The notes under the pieces were generated by a model. It was not told where the DNA came from. It was given only the letters and a program-made list of their open reading frames with translations, and made no database searches. A stretch of DNA of 64,000 bases from Dolomedes plantarius (Eukaryota > Arthropoda > Arachnida > Araneae > Dolomedidae): positions 233,809,332 to 233,873,331 of the forward strand of contig OU015490.1 of the NCBI GenBank assembly GCA_907164885.2, read 5' to 3'. Position 1 is the first letter of the stretch. The number at the start of each line of letters is the position of its first letter. Below are positions 25,377-36,591 of the stretch, in pieces. Made by a program: the position numbers and the translations under genes.

Positions 25377-25737
25377 AAATGGCCTTGTAGGCCATAAAAA
25401 TGAACTAATTAAAGTTTTTAAATGAAGCATGAAAAACTAATTTCAGTAGAGTTTAATCATCGAAATGACAAAATTTAAATGCATTTTTCCTTTTCCTTCA
25501 GTAAAAGTCAGTTATATTATTTTTTTGCTTGCATGCTGACATTCATTAAGAAATTTTTTTTTGTGTGATCATTATCTTGGTGATGGACCTGATTATTCGC
25601 TCGCCGAAAACAAACTTTTGAAGAATTATGTTATGATCACATAAAAATAGTACCTAGCATTTACGTGGTTATTTAATGACTCAGATGTATTTTTTTTTGT
25701 ATTAAAGCCACAAGTGAAACTTTTGAAAGTTTCGCGC

Positions 25738-26600
25738 AAATTTATTTCTTTAGGCCCTTGGCACTTTTATGTTTCACGTGTAAATAATAAATACGGAAAA
25801 AGGCATTGAAAATCTCTATAATATATAATTGGTTTAAGCTCAGTAATATATAATTGGTTTAAACGAAAAACCAAAGTTTCTTTTTTTTAAATTTTTGATC
25901 TTTTGCATTGCTCAAAAGTGGCCTATCATAATAATACCTGATCTTCTGAAAATATCAAGTATAACACAAGAGAATAAGTTCCAGAAGCCAGGGCTTAAAG
26001 GTTATTTTCATTATTAATTTTATAATTTTTTTCATTCCTCCATTGAAGCCTTTTTTAAAATTCTTAACTTCTTATTTTGAATAAAATTATCATTTTATTT
26101 TAGGAAGTTAAAATACGAGTTTGTTAAAGCTTATATTTAGAAACAAAACTTTTGTGTATTTTTAGAATTTTATGTAAAGGTGCTTTTTACGGAATTTTAA
26201 AGGTGTCTGAAATAAACAATTAAGGTAGTAATATAAATACTTTAAATGACAAAAAATGATAAATTATAGTTTTTAACAGTTTACCGCAATTATTCTTTTA
26301 CTAGTAGGTAACCCGTCATTTTGACGTCATAATACTAATAATGACGTCATAATGGAAAAAGTTTATGAAAGTTAAAAAATATTCCGAATTATCTAACAAT
26401 ATTGCATTTAATCCACACCTTGTAAAAGCAAACCCTTTCATTATTTTTTATTTATTTAGTTTTTCATGCGATTGGAGTAGTAGACTGCCATCCAAATTTA
26501 TTTCTTTATGCCAAATTTATTTCTTTAGGCCCTTGGCACTTTTATGTTTCACGTGTAAATAATAAATACGGAAAAAGGCATTGAAAATCTCTATAAAACA
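25738..26600. repeat. duplicated block: 90-bp direct repeats around a Helentron-like fragment
   Basis: 25740-25822 (AAATTTATTTCTTTAGGCCC...AAAATCTCTATAA) recurs at 26512-26600. Between them lies a 660-bp segment (25836-26494) that is almost identical to 31115-31775. The right part (26300-26494) is the 5' portion of the CTAG-initiated repeat described at 49223. The layout suggests insertion or recombination within a pre-existing duplication. Confidence 0.75.
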
Positions 26601-26982
26601 AATCGGAGATATTTAATGACAAAAAGATGATCACACATGCTCTTATAACTGAACCGCTTGTCTGTTTCTTTCAAGCATGTTTTCAATAATTTTCATATTA
26701 AATTGATATAAATTTAGAAATAACTTTAAACTTAACAAATTTAAAGTTTTAAAGAAAACGCCAGTGTTTCAGTGTAATTGTTTTTGCAGAAGTAATAGTA
26801 TTAGGTTTTCTGGCTAATTTTCTTATAATATTCATATGTTAGAAATAGAACGTTTCTCCCAATCGCGCTGTATCTGTATGCTAATTCCTATTTTTTCTTT
26901 TCACTAAAGCATTTAAGTTACCTTTTCTTTCTTGCCATTGGTCGAAATGTTTTTAAATGCAAATTTTTGTAACTTTAAGTTG

Positions 26983-27070
26983 TATATAAGGCACGCTTTG
27001 TAAGCTGTGTTGAGTGTGTAGTTTGTGGATCGCTACTAAGATCTAGACGCTGAAACTTTATTGCGTGAGT
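26983..27070 (+). promoter_or_regulatory. possible TATA promoter with short non-coding first exon
   Basis: TATATAAG at 26983-26990 is followed about 20-30 bp later by TGTGTTGAGTGTGTAG and, at 27064, by the 5' splice site consensus C|GTGAGT. No ATG occurs between them, so any exon would be untranslated. No matching downstream exon was recognised. It could equally be part of a decayed LTR. Confidence 0.25.
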
Positions 27071-27298
27071 ATACGCCAATCTTATTTAATGTTAATAAAT
27101 TTTAGTATGTTTTTTAAAGTTTGAAGAATTATCCTTCATTTTCACACCACCTACAGAATGATTTCGTTGACAAAGTGAATCTAATGCTGGGTAATTATTA
27201 GCATAAATTTTCCCAACTTTGTTATATATTATAATTCCTGTGCCACATACCTAAAATTTTGAAATCGCGTGTTACTTATTATGATTACATGATATTAA

Positions 27299-28045
27299 GG
27301 GGACTCACGACCCTTAAGTCGAGGAAATAAGGCATATTTTCATATTTTTTTACTCTTTGTAACTATTTCAATTTACTCCCAATTTTTAAAAAATTTTGTG
27401 TATGTGATAAATTGATATATTTATTTTAATAAACAAACTTTTAACTCTCAAAATAATTTAAAATATTTTTTAAATGCTTTAGATATACCTTGTTTTTTAA
27501 GTAAATTTTATTGTATACTGGCTTGCGCGCAGAACTATGAAATTAATTGTACATTTAAATGTATAATTCCTGTTTTATATTTAAAATAAATAATTCAAAA
27601 TACAACTGAACATAAAACATTCAATATTAAAATATTTTTTCAATTTTTTTAAAACTGCTCAAAATTTACTTAAAATTTCCTTAAATTTTTCATTAATTTA
27701 CCCCTGAAAAAATAATAAAATGTGCAGTGATTGCAATAATTCTAGTTCAGACGCAATAAAATAACATGATTATGCAGTGATAAAAATTTCATGGAATTAT
27801 GTTCCATAGTTTTTTGAGATATCAGTTGCGGAATGATGCAAAATTACATTTTGAGAAAAATGAGTTTAAAATTTTTCTTACCATAAACTTGATCAGTAAT
27901 TAAATATTTAGAATATCAATATTTCCGGAACTAAGCGGAATATTTCCATGCGGTTTGCTTTATTTTGTTCAGAAATGATCAGGCTTTAACATATATTTTT
28001 TTCAAAAAATCGAATGTTTTAAAGATTTAAGGGTAGTGAGTCCCC
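27299..28045. mobile_element. TTAA-flanked MITE family, copy 1 (747 bp)
   Basis: The ends are GGGGACTCACGACCCTTAAG and CTTAAGGGTAGTGAGTCCCC (inverted), with perfect TTAA on both sides (27295-27298, 28046-28049). TTAA duplication is characteristic of piggyBac-type transposition. The interior is AT-rich and non-coding. Copy 2 (29743-30480) is highly similar and in opposite orientation. Confidence 0.88.
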
Positions 28046-28626
28046 TTAAATTAAAAACTGAGACTTCATATTTTTCTTGATTGAAGAAATTTGAACAATA
28101 CCCGGAGTGACATGAATAAAATCTTGTTTTCTTTCAATTTCACCCTGCTGACGTGGAAGCTAAATATTTTCATATCTGTTAAGGGATTGATTCGACTGAA
28201 AATGTACTGAGATTAAAATTAGTCCATCAGATTCGTTAATTATTGTGACAATAATCTATCGCTTATTGTTTCATACCATCAATAAGAATCTTTCATTTGA
28301 GGTACTGTAGTTAACCATAAACTCGACTGCCTCTCTCTTTTTCAAATAATTATCATTGAATGGTTGATTTATTAAATTAATATTTAAAGACTAATTATAG
28401 AAAAATTTTTAAAACATATGGGTGTGATTGGGATGGATATATCACAAGTCTACTTGAAAACGTTAACTTATTTATTGAAGATGATGGTTAGATGATATTT
28501 TTACAGATGATTTATACAGTTTTACATTTTAAGTTGGTTGAGAGTGTGTCAGAACTGACACCTTCACGTGCAGTAGCCGATTTCCAGAAGATACCCTTAC
28601 ATAAAATGGATAGGCTGTATCACAAC

Positions 28627-28700
28627 CAGTGGCGTACCCAGGGGGTGGGCCAAGGGGCCCTGCCCCCCACCCTCAAAGAAATAGAAATTGCATTTTGAAT
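28627..28700. mobile_element. left end of a CAGTGGCG hAT MITE, truncated
   Basis: CAGTGGCGTACCCAGGGGGT and the following GGCCAAGGGGCCCTGCCCCC match the ends of the 177-bp element at 47087-47263. No right end (CCACTG) follows, so this is a one-ended fragment. Confidence 0.65.
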
Positions 28701-29742
28701 GTTGAATTTGCATTATAAATATTTTTAACCGTTCATTTTACCGAGGAATCATCGATTGAAAATGAATAATGATAAACTATTATAAGTTAAACTTTGATTC
28801 CAATAATATGTCTGATCAGATAAAAAAGAATTTAATAATTCGCAACTGAATCTAAGGTGAAATTGAAAATACGCTATTGAATTAAAAAAAATACTTCCAA
28901 ACTTATTTATGTTAAGAAAAAAAATGTTCATGAAAAAAAAACCTCTTCATAATACCAATATTAAAATATCTTTCTTTGGTATTATAATTCAGTTATGAAA
29001 TAAGTTTCACTTACTTCTATGTATAAAAATATTATAAAATCACCTGTCTGCGAGCAAAACATTTTTTTAAGATTTATGGATAATCTTAAAAAAAGATTTA
29101 AGATTTTTGATAGGTTTCTATTAATTTTTAAGATATTTGGATTGTTAAAATATTTTATATTGAATGAACGTGTTCTTTTTAACATCATTTTAACATAAAT
29201 TATAATAAAAGAATATATAATGTTTACTAAAATTAAGCATTCTATTGAACAAATATACTAAGGTTGAAATGTTTTTCAAAATTTAAGAAATATTTCAAGT
29301 GAAATTTTTTTCAAGAATATCATTGGGACAATTAACCATTCTTTTAATATTTTTAAAGAACCTAAAGGCGTGTAGAGGGGCATGAAACAGAAAACACTTA
29401 ATAATCGACTAAAAACTTTTGCATTCCTACTCATGTTTTATTGTAAATTTTGCCATTTGCCACTTACATTACACACAAAAAAACTAACCTTTTTTTTTCC
29501 AATGTTTGTTCGTCGAGACAAATATTTTAGCATTGATATTTAAAACTTTAAAGTTTTCACAATTGTACTTGAAATCAATAGACATGATTCTCTAAGAGAT
29601 AAGTTTTTATATAAGTACTTTTATCTGTATGTCTGGGGAAAGTCCAGTGACCATAATTTCCCATCGTCAACCCATTAGATGTGAGCTCTATTGTAAAAAT
29701 TTGTGATTGAAAGTGCTTGTCTTGTAGAGAAGACCACATTAA
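28701..29742. other. AT-rich sequence between inverted MITE copies
   Basis: No gene or repeat recognised. Short minus-strand frames here are rich in F, I, N and L, as expected of random AT-rich DNA. Confidence 0.4.
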
Positions 29743-30480
29743 GGGGACTCACTACTCTTAAATATTTAAAACATTAGATTTTTTGAAAAAAATATCTGAT
29801 CATTTCTGAACAAAATAAAGCCAACCGCATGAAAATATTCCGCTTAGTTCCGGAGATAATGATATTCTAAATATTTAATTACTGATCAAGTTTATGGTAA
29901 GAAAAATTTTAAACTCGTTTTTCTCAAAATGTAATTTTACATCATTCTGCAACTGATATCACAAAAACTATGAAACATAATTCCATGAAAATTTTATCAC
30001 TGCATAATCGTGTTATTTTATTGCGTCTGAACTAGAATTATTGCAATCATTGCGCATTTTGTATTTTTTCAGGGGTAAATTAATGCAAAAATTTAAGGAA
30101 ATTTGAAGTATATTTTGAGCAGTTTTGAAAAAATTGAAAAATTATTTTAATGTTGAATGTTTTATGTTCAGTTGTATTTTGAATTATTTATTTTAAATAT
30201 AAAACAGGAATTATACATTTAAGAGTAAAATTAATTTTATAGTTCTGCGCGCAAGCCAGTATACAATAAAAATACTTAAAAAAACAAGGTATATCTAAAG
30301 CATTTAAAAAAAATTATTTAAAATTATTTTTAGGGTTGAAAATTTGTTTATTAAAATAAATATATCAATTTATCATATACATAAAATTTGGAAAAATTGG
30401 GATTAAATTGAAATAGTTACAAAGAGTCAAAAAGTATGAAAATATGCCTTATTTCCTCGACTTAAGAGTCGTGAGTCCCC
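29743..30480. mobile_element. TTAA-flanked MITE family, copy 2 (738 bp, inverted)
   Basis: The ends GGGGACTCACTACTCTTAAA and CTTAAGAGTCGTGAGTCCCC are flanked by TTAA (29739-29742, 30481-30484). Over its whole length it is the reverse complement of copy 1 at 27299-28045 with few differences, so both moved relatively recently. The two form a 1.7-kb-spaced inverted pair. Confidence 0.88.
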
Positions 30481-30484
30481 TTAA

Positions 30485-30720
30485 ATGGTGGTTGAAGTCC
30501 ATCAGTTCCCCAGAAGAACAAAGTAGGCAGTCAGTAGAAGATCCAATGCCGATGCGATGTAGGTGTCCAACCAAAAAGTCATGCGATGCAACTATTCTAA
30601 AATTTCCAACAGCAATGTGCCTTGAGAGTCTTGAGGGCAAAACAGGAGTCCACTCTTACACGTGTCATGCAGTTTATGAATGTTGCCAACTACCTCCTTG
30701 AATTTTTTTGCCTATCTCAG
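30485..30720 (-). pseudogene. retrotransposon RNase H/C-terminal fragment
   Basis: The minus-strand frame reads PSRLSRHIAVGNFRIVASHD, then FLVGHLHRIGIGSSTDCLLC and SSGELMDFNHHL. The order RI..SHDFLVGHLHRIGI..S..C.LC......D..H matches the segment after the RNase H-like domain in non-LTR (jockey/R1-type) retrotransposon polyproteins, where a short-patterned C..C...(T/D)..H motif follows a GHL..YL motif. Upstream the frame is broken near 30650. The left part is cut by the TTAA MITE at 30484. It is a small relic with no expected function. Assignment is by motif memory and is moderate. Confidence 0.5.
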
Positions 30721-31114
30721 CAAAAGTTCGAAGGTAGGGGAAAGGATACTCGGGTTATGGTAACCTACGATCCTCTTTAGCAAGATAATCATCTTTCTTT
30801 TAAATACTGCGACATAGCAGCTCGCGACATCTCAGTTACGACATATGGACATAACAGTTTTTATATAAATAATGCGACTGCTATGCTTATTATCAGCCGA
30901 AAACTAAATACTCAAAAACAAAATCTTTTTGCATTAGAAGTGAATCAAACCCCAAAGAAATACTCTGTTATAATACTTTTAAAGATATAAAAAAATAGTT
31001 TATGTCACTTTTATTTTCGAAAATTACATTTTCAGTATCCTATCATTTTTTAAAATATTGTCTATATAATTTTGTAATATTCCTATACAACAGAATTATA
31101 TGGGAAACTTGGAA
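30721..31114. other. spacer, no feature recognised
   Basis: About 390 bp with no supported gene or repeat. Confidence 0.4.
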
Positions 31115-31775
31115 GCTCAGTAATATATAATTGGTTTAAACGAAAAACCTAAGTTTCTTTTTTTTTATTTTTGATCTTTTGCATTGCTCAAAAGTGGCAT
31201 ATCATAATAATACCTGATCTTCTGAAAATATCAAGTATAACACAAGAGAATAAGTTCCAGAAGTCAGGGCTTAAAGGTTATTTTCATTATTAATTTTATA
31301 ATTTTTTTCATTCCTCCATTGAAACCTTTTTTTAAAATTCTTAACTTGTTATTATGAATAAAATTATCATTTTATTTTAGGAAGTCAAAATACGAGTTTG
31401 TTAAAGCTTATATTTAGAAACAAAACTTTTGTGTATTTTTAGAATTTTATGAAAAAAAGGTGCTTTTTACGGAATTTTAAAGGTGTCTGAAATAAACAAT
31501 TAAGGTAGTAATATAAATACTTTAAATGACAAAAAATGATAAATTATAGTTTTTAACAGTTTACCGCAATTATTCTTTTACTAGTAGGTAACCCGTCATT
31601 TTGACGTCATAATACTAATAATGACGTCATAATGGAAAAAGTTTATGAAAGTTAAAAAATATTCCGAATTATCTAACAATATTGCATTTAATCCACACCT
31701 TGTAAAAGCAAACCCTTTCATTATTTTTTATTTATTTAGTTTTTCATGCGATTGGAGTAGTAGACTGCCATCCAA
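31115..31775. repeat. copy of the 25836-26494 block
   Basis: From GCTCAGTAATATATAATTGG to GTAGACTGCCATCCA this matches 25836-26494 with only scattered substitutions and short indels. The right 195 bp (31580-31775) is the CTAG-initiated repeat with two CRE palindromes, directly followed by a second, longer copy. Confidence 0.85.
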
Positions 31776-32306
31776 CCCGTCATTTTGACTTTATAATGCT
31801 AATAATGACGTCATAATGGAAAAAGTATATGAAAGTTAAAAAATATCTCGAATTATCTAACAATATTGCATTTAATCCACACCTTATAAAAGCAAACCCT
31901 TTCATTATTTTTTATTTATTTAGTTTTTCATGCGATTGGAGTAGTAGACTGCCATCCAGTTTTTTACAGCTCACTACGTGATATGAATACTTGAGCTATT
32001 TGATTCATTCACATTCAAGCTTGTTTACTTTCATAATTCATCGCAAAAGTAAACAGATTTTTAAAAACTGTTAAATATACATCTAAAAGCATCCAATTTT
32101 TTTTAGTTCTGAATGTTTTATAGAAAAATAGGCTGAACAAACGTGATTTGATGGAGAAGATATTAGTTTTTAGGTAAGAAAGAATTCTGATCCACATCTG
32201 AAATTGAAATTAAGCCTAACAGGCTGTTTGTTTACTGAGGGCTTCAATTGAAAGATGAGTACAGCCCGGAAGTGTTATACAGAGACAACGGCTATTATAT
32301 ATATAT
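31776..32306. mobile_element. Helentron/HINE-like repeat, second tandem copy
   Basis: It begins ACCCGTCATTTTGAC (lacking the CTAGTAGGTA start) and runs through the same sequence as 49223-49764, ending GACAACGGCTATTATATATA. The minus-strand frame at 32197-32015 is shared with 49656-49465 only because both are copies of the same element. It sits directly behind another partial copy. Confidence 0.75.
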
Positions 32307-33533
32307 AATTTACGGTTATTGCTGAATTGCAATAAAATGATAATAGAGTAAAAGGCTGAAAGACCCTCGCTTTAAAATAGAGCGAAACCTTGAAACAAAT
32401 TGTATACATTTCTGGTGTCCCAAAATTTTCATCAAGCTGACACTTTTATAAATTAAGTAGCATTAAAACGCTTTTTAATACTCGTTAATAGACATGAATT
32501 CAAAATAGAGTTTTACTCAAAGAATCGCGATTGATTCAAATTAAAATAGCAATTCTTGAGTGGCTGCCAGTCCATATTTTTGCAAATAAAGTCAATATGT
32601 TTTCAACTTTAATACGGTACAAAACATATTTTTTCGGCTAATTTAAGTTAATACCTATTAAAAGTTTTTCTGAAAGAGCCATGATTTATACATAAAATGA
32701 AAAGAAAACAAAATTTTGTTAACTTGCAACCCCTTTAAAAAATTTATCAAGTAAAACTCGTAACATTTTAAGTGTCATTGTAAAAACCACTTTTGTTCAC
32801 TATTACAAGTCAGAAATCAATTTCAAAAGTTTTACTTAAAGAATCGCTTTTTATTCTTAATATTAAAATAATTTATCAGGGACTTCAGGCCGAGCAAAAT
32901 AAAGTTATTGATGCATTAATCCTCTTATAGCTTTAGTAACAGAATAAAATACAACTTTTGTCCGTTATTAAAGATTCTTTTGTTTCAACCCTGCTTGGTA
33001 AAAATTTAAAGAGCGTAAGTGTAATTTTAACAATAGTCTAACTGTGGAAAATCTTAAAATTAAATGAACCTCTGAATTCACTGAAAACTCTGAAAAAGAA
33101 AACCTAAGCTACGGGATTAAGAGTTTGTGCGGAAAATATTATTCTCAACTAGTTGTGTAAGTAGGACAAAGCCTACATTAGCCAAGCCATGTCTCGAAAT
33201 TTACGTCTTTCATGTATTACTACAATGTATCAACTTGAAACGTTCTTTAATTATAATTTAGCCTTAAGCTGTGACCTTTTTCCGGATTAGAAACAGCGCT
33301 ACTAAGAGAGAAACCATTTATTTTGGTCATAATTTTTCTAATTTAAAAAATTAAAAATTAATCTGGCTGAAGGTGGGAATAAAATATATTTTTAATCATA
33401 ACTGCTTATCAGGATAACTAACTGTGAAATATTTTTCAGTTTTCTAAAACTTAGTACATAAGCTTTAGTACATAAAATCATAAGATAGAAATCATAAGTT
33501 TCGTTGGTTTATGATGTTATATCAGTTAAAATA
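32307..33533. other. AT-rich sequence, no gene seen
   Basis: About 1.2 kb. Repeated phrases such as AAAGAATCGC(G/T)(A/T)TTGATTC and TTTTACT(C/T)AAAGAATCGC (32510-32540, 32830-32850) hint at an old internal duplication. No coding signal. Confidence 0.4.
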
Positions 33534-34103
33534 CAGGGTCATCAAAAAAGGTGCCCGTAATTGCAACGTGTAATAAAGACCCATATTCAGAACTCACGGT
33601 GTTTATTTTTTAACCAAACGATACAGAAACGAATCAAGTTTTGGACATTACCTAGTAGGTTTCGATAGGAGCACCTCATATCGCTCGGTACACATCTAAG
33701 CGATAATCGATCTCCATCCGGGTACGCTCTATCATAGCAGGAGCAGGAGCTATTGTAGCAGTGATTCTGTCCGATAAATGGCTTAGTCCCGGACCTTCCC
33801 AGCGTGCTCAATGTTTTTTAGGTAACCCTTATAAAAAATGTCTAGAGGACCAAATCGGCGCTTCTTGGTAGCCAAAAAATTGGACCGCCTCTTCTTATCT
33901 GACGTCAAAACCCATACAGGAGGAAGCGCGACGTCACAGCTACGGCGCATGCCCTCAGCGCAGTCACAGTCATCATGACATGGAAAAATAAAACACCTTG
34001 ATTTAACATACCATCTGTCGCTACGCAAAATACGATGGGTAGGTTGTTGTTCCCGGTGTACACAACTCAAATCACGGATACTTGTACCTTTTCGATGACC
34101 CTG
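33534..34103. mobile_element. Tc1/mariner non-autonomous element, 570 bp
   Basis: The ends CAGGGTCATCAAAAAAGGTG and TACCTTTTCGATGACCCTG are inverted repeats with TA on both sides (33532-33533, 34104-34105). The interior is GC-richer than the flanks and supports minus-strand frames (for example up to 34127) without a recognisable transposase motif, so it is an internal-deletion product of an unidentified parent. Confidence 0.8.
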
Positions 34104-34513
34104 TAGTGATATATAGCCGTGGATCAATGGAAAAAATATCTCTTCAAGAAGAAATATATTTTAAATTCATTTCCGAGGACGTCTAATTGTCTTTGAATTG
34201 TTCGTGATATTCAAGCTCATTTGCATAAGATAAATTATAAGAAACTGGTGAAAGGAAATTAAACATTATACTAAAGCTTTTTGCGACCTCTTATTTGGAA
34301 TATGGAGAGAGGGCTTAGTAAAATATTCGTAGGAAATTTCTGTTACTAAGAAAGTGATAGGGTAGAAAATGAAAATTAAAATATATTAAGGAAATCATGA
34401 GAATTGTGTACAATATCATTATTTAAAAACAGTTACAATCAGGTCTCCATTTTTTTTTTCAAATTTCAAATTAAAAGTAATAAAATTTGCTGCAGCTGTT
34501 TTTTAGGAATGTA

Positions 34514-34663
34514 CAGGGGGGTTATAATTAAAGTTCCACCATGAAATGGTCATATAAGGAAAACTACTGAACCAAATATTATCAAACTTGGTAATAGTTT
34601 AAAGAGAGTCATGGTAATTTCTTTTCGGCAAAAAATAAATAAATAAATAAATAAAATGAAAAA

Positions 34664-34706
<43 letters not shown>

Positions 34707-35376
34707 AAAATAAATAAAAAATAAAAGGATCAAATCTCACCACCAGGGGGGAAATTGTGCTGTATGCCATATTGTTAAACGAAATAAGACATGAAGACAT
34801 CGGTTTAAAATGTGTTTAATCGTTTCTGAAACGTGTTACAAAGCATGCTCAATCAGGTGTCCACCATTTTCCGTAAGCAAGTTAAATCGTATTACTGCAT
34901 TCTCAACAGTAGTTCTTAGCATATCAGGAGGAGTGTTACGGACATGTCGGTGTGTCGCGTCTGTCAATTCCGCCAAATTATTTCGATTATCACCATAAAC
35001 AGTGCTTTTGAGATAACCCCATAGCCAGAAGTCACAGGGGTTCAGGTCTGGTGACTGAATTCAGGCTTCAAAAATCACAAATTAGCGATCTGTAAGAAAA
35101 CGATTTTGGAATACGCACACTTTAAATGGTAATTTTGCTTAGTTCAATGTTTCTTAAGGGTATACAAAATGTTAAACCCGTGTAACAAAAGGTTTTCGTT
35201 TAACAATATTGCATACAGTTCCCTTTCCTCCCTGGTGGTGAGTTTTTGAACTTTTTTTTGGCGGTAAAGAAATTCCCATGACCTCCTTTAAACTATTAAC
35301 AAGTTTAATTACATTTGGCCCAGTAGTTTTCCTTTTATGACCATTTCAAAGTGGAACTTTAATTATAACTACCCTG
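34514..35376 (-). mobile_element. Tc1/mariner deletion derivative with long inverted repeats, 863 bp
   Basis: It runs CAGGGGGGTTATAATTAAAG to CTTTAATTATAACTACCCTG with TA on both sides (34512-34513, 35377-35378). Inverted similarity extends about 150 bp inward, through the TTACTGG(A)CCAAAT and ATGGTAATTTCTTT segments. An (AAAT)n run lies at about 34636-34710. The interior carries a minus-strand transposase C-terminus. It is architecturally a sibling of 23372-24283. Confidence 0.85.
34815..35000 (-). pseudogene. mariner-like transposase C-terminus
   Basis: On the minus strand the translation reads NLAELTDATHRHVRNTPPDM, LRTTVENAVIRFNLLTENGG and HLIEHAL, then stop. This is the same C-terminal module seen at 23895-24077 (R-H-V-x-x-(S/T)-P-(D/P)-x-L-x-(S/T)-T-V-E). 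The catalytic part is deleted. An additional stretch at about 35000-35060 (GTTATCTCAAAAGCACTGTT...TGGGGTTATC on the plus strand) corresponds to the FFLWGYLKS-like segment just upstream, so the retained part starts slightly before the C-terminus. Confidence 0.7.
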
Positions 35377-35378
35377 TA

Positions 35379-35913
35379 ATTCATTTGTTATTCAAAAGAC
35401 GATGGAATAGATATGTCATAAAAGGAAGACCGCTGAGATGTATTCATTGTATTCCAGAAGATATGATTCATTGGATCCATTTTGACAAACTTTTTGATAA
35501 AAAGTCTTGAAAATATTTATAGCTATATTCTTACTACAACCCTCTGTAGCTCATTTTCTGTTCCAGGAATATCGATGTTATTTTTCAACAGATATTCTAA
35601 ATTGTTTGAAAAATGGCTGTTCACCTTTAGTTTTGTGATCAGGATGGTTGATGTTTGTAGATGTACTTCATTTCAAGGGCATTTACAAAATATTCCGAGC
35701 TGCAGGAGCTCAGTGCACTTTGAAGAACTTTCAAGAAGACTTTAAAATTTTCGTACAGCTGTGAATCCTACTGGGTCATTCCAAATATCTTTCGGTAATA
35801 TTTTATAACACTCGGGAAGAGACTTATTAACTTACTTATTTAACTTAAAAGTTATTTCACGTAGACATAAGAACAATGAATATGATATCTAGTTGTACAA
35901 ATACAGGAGTCAC
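35379..35913. other. spacer, no gene recognised
   Basis: A plus-strand frame at 35482-35745 has no recognised domain and no flanking splice context. Treated as chance. Confidence 0.4.
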
Positions 35914-35917
35914 TTAA

Positions 35918-36331
35918 GGCTGCTGTGTACTAACCCTATAGAGATTCGCTCACTTCAATGCTAACCTATGGAGAAATTTGTCCAAAGATTAAAGACTTTG
36001 AATGAAATTTTTTTTTAAATTGTGCTCCGTAATAGAGAAAAAAATTACAATTTGGGGCTTTTTTCGCTTTAAAAAAATTCAAAAATATTTTGAAATTAAA
36101 ATTATTGGGCGAAAAAAATCCGGTATAGTGTGTTTTAAACACTCATAAATTCCTTTGGTGAACGAAATTTGTAAAATGAATCCTGCTGCAAGTTTCAGAA
36201 AAGTTCAGGCTATCTGAAAATACCATTTTTGTTTGATTACCAGAATTTATGTAGCTGTAAATAGTAGACAAATTGTCACCGAAGGTTAACATTGAGGTGA
36301 GTGAATCCAATAGGGTTAATACACAGCAGTC
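35918..36331. mobile_element. TTAA-flanked MITE, 414 bp (second copy of the 13341 element)
   Basis: GGCTGCTGTGTACTAACCCT at the left and AGGGTTAATACACAGCAGTC at the right are inverted. The similarity extends about 65 bp (TTCAATGCTAACCT against AGGTTAACATTGA). TTAA flanks both ends (35914-35917, 36332-36335). It matches the element at 13341-13765 across most of its length. Confidence 0.85.
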
Positions 36332-36591
36332 TTAAGCCCACCAGCTCACTTTAGTTACAACTGTTTGAGAAATGTGTGTGTACCTTTTTAGAGTTGACAT
36401 ACAGTACTTGAAAATATCGCACAGACGCATTATGTAGACAAAGTGCAGCAAAATATGACTATGAAACATGTACTCTTTGGGGGTCATATTTAGGAAAAAT
36501 GATTTACAGCATAATCGCAAATCAAAGAACGACATTCATGTGTAAATCTTTAATGGGTCGTTTCACTGACCCTTAGTACATGTTAGCCTAA

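Noticed and set aside
34609..34800. Frame rich in LFIYLFIY
   Set aside because: A translation of an (AAAT)n run inside a transposon derivative.
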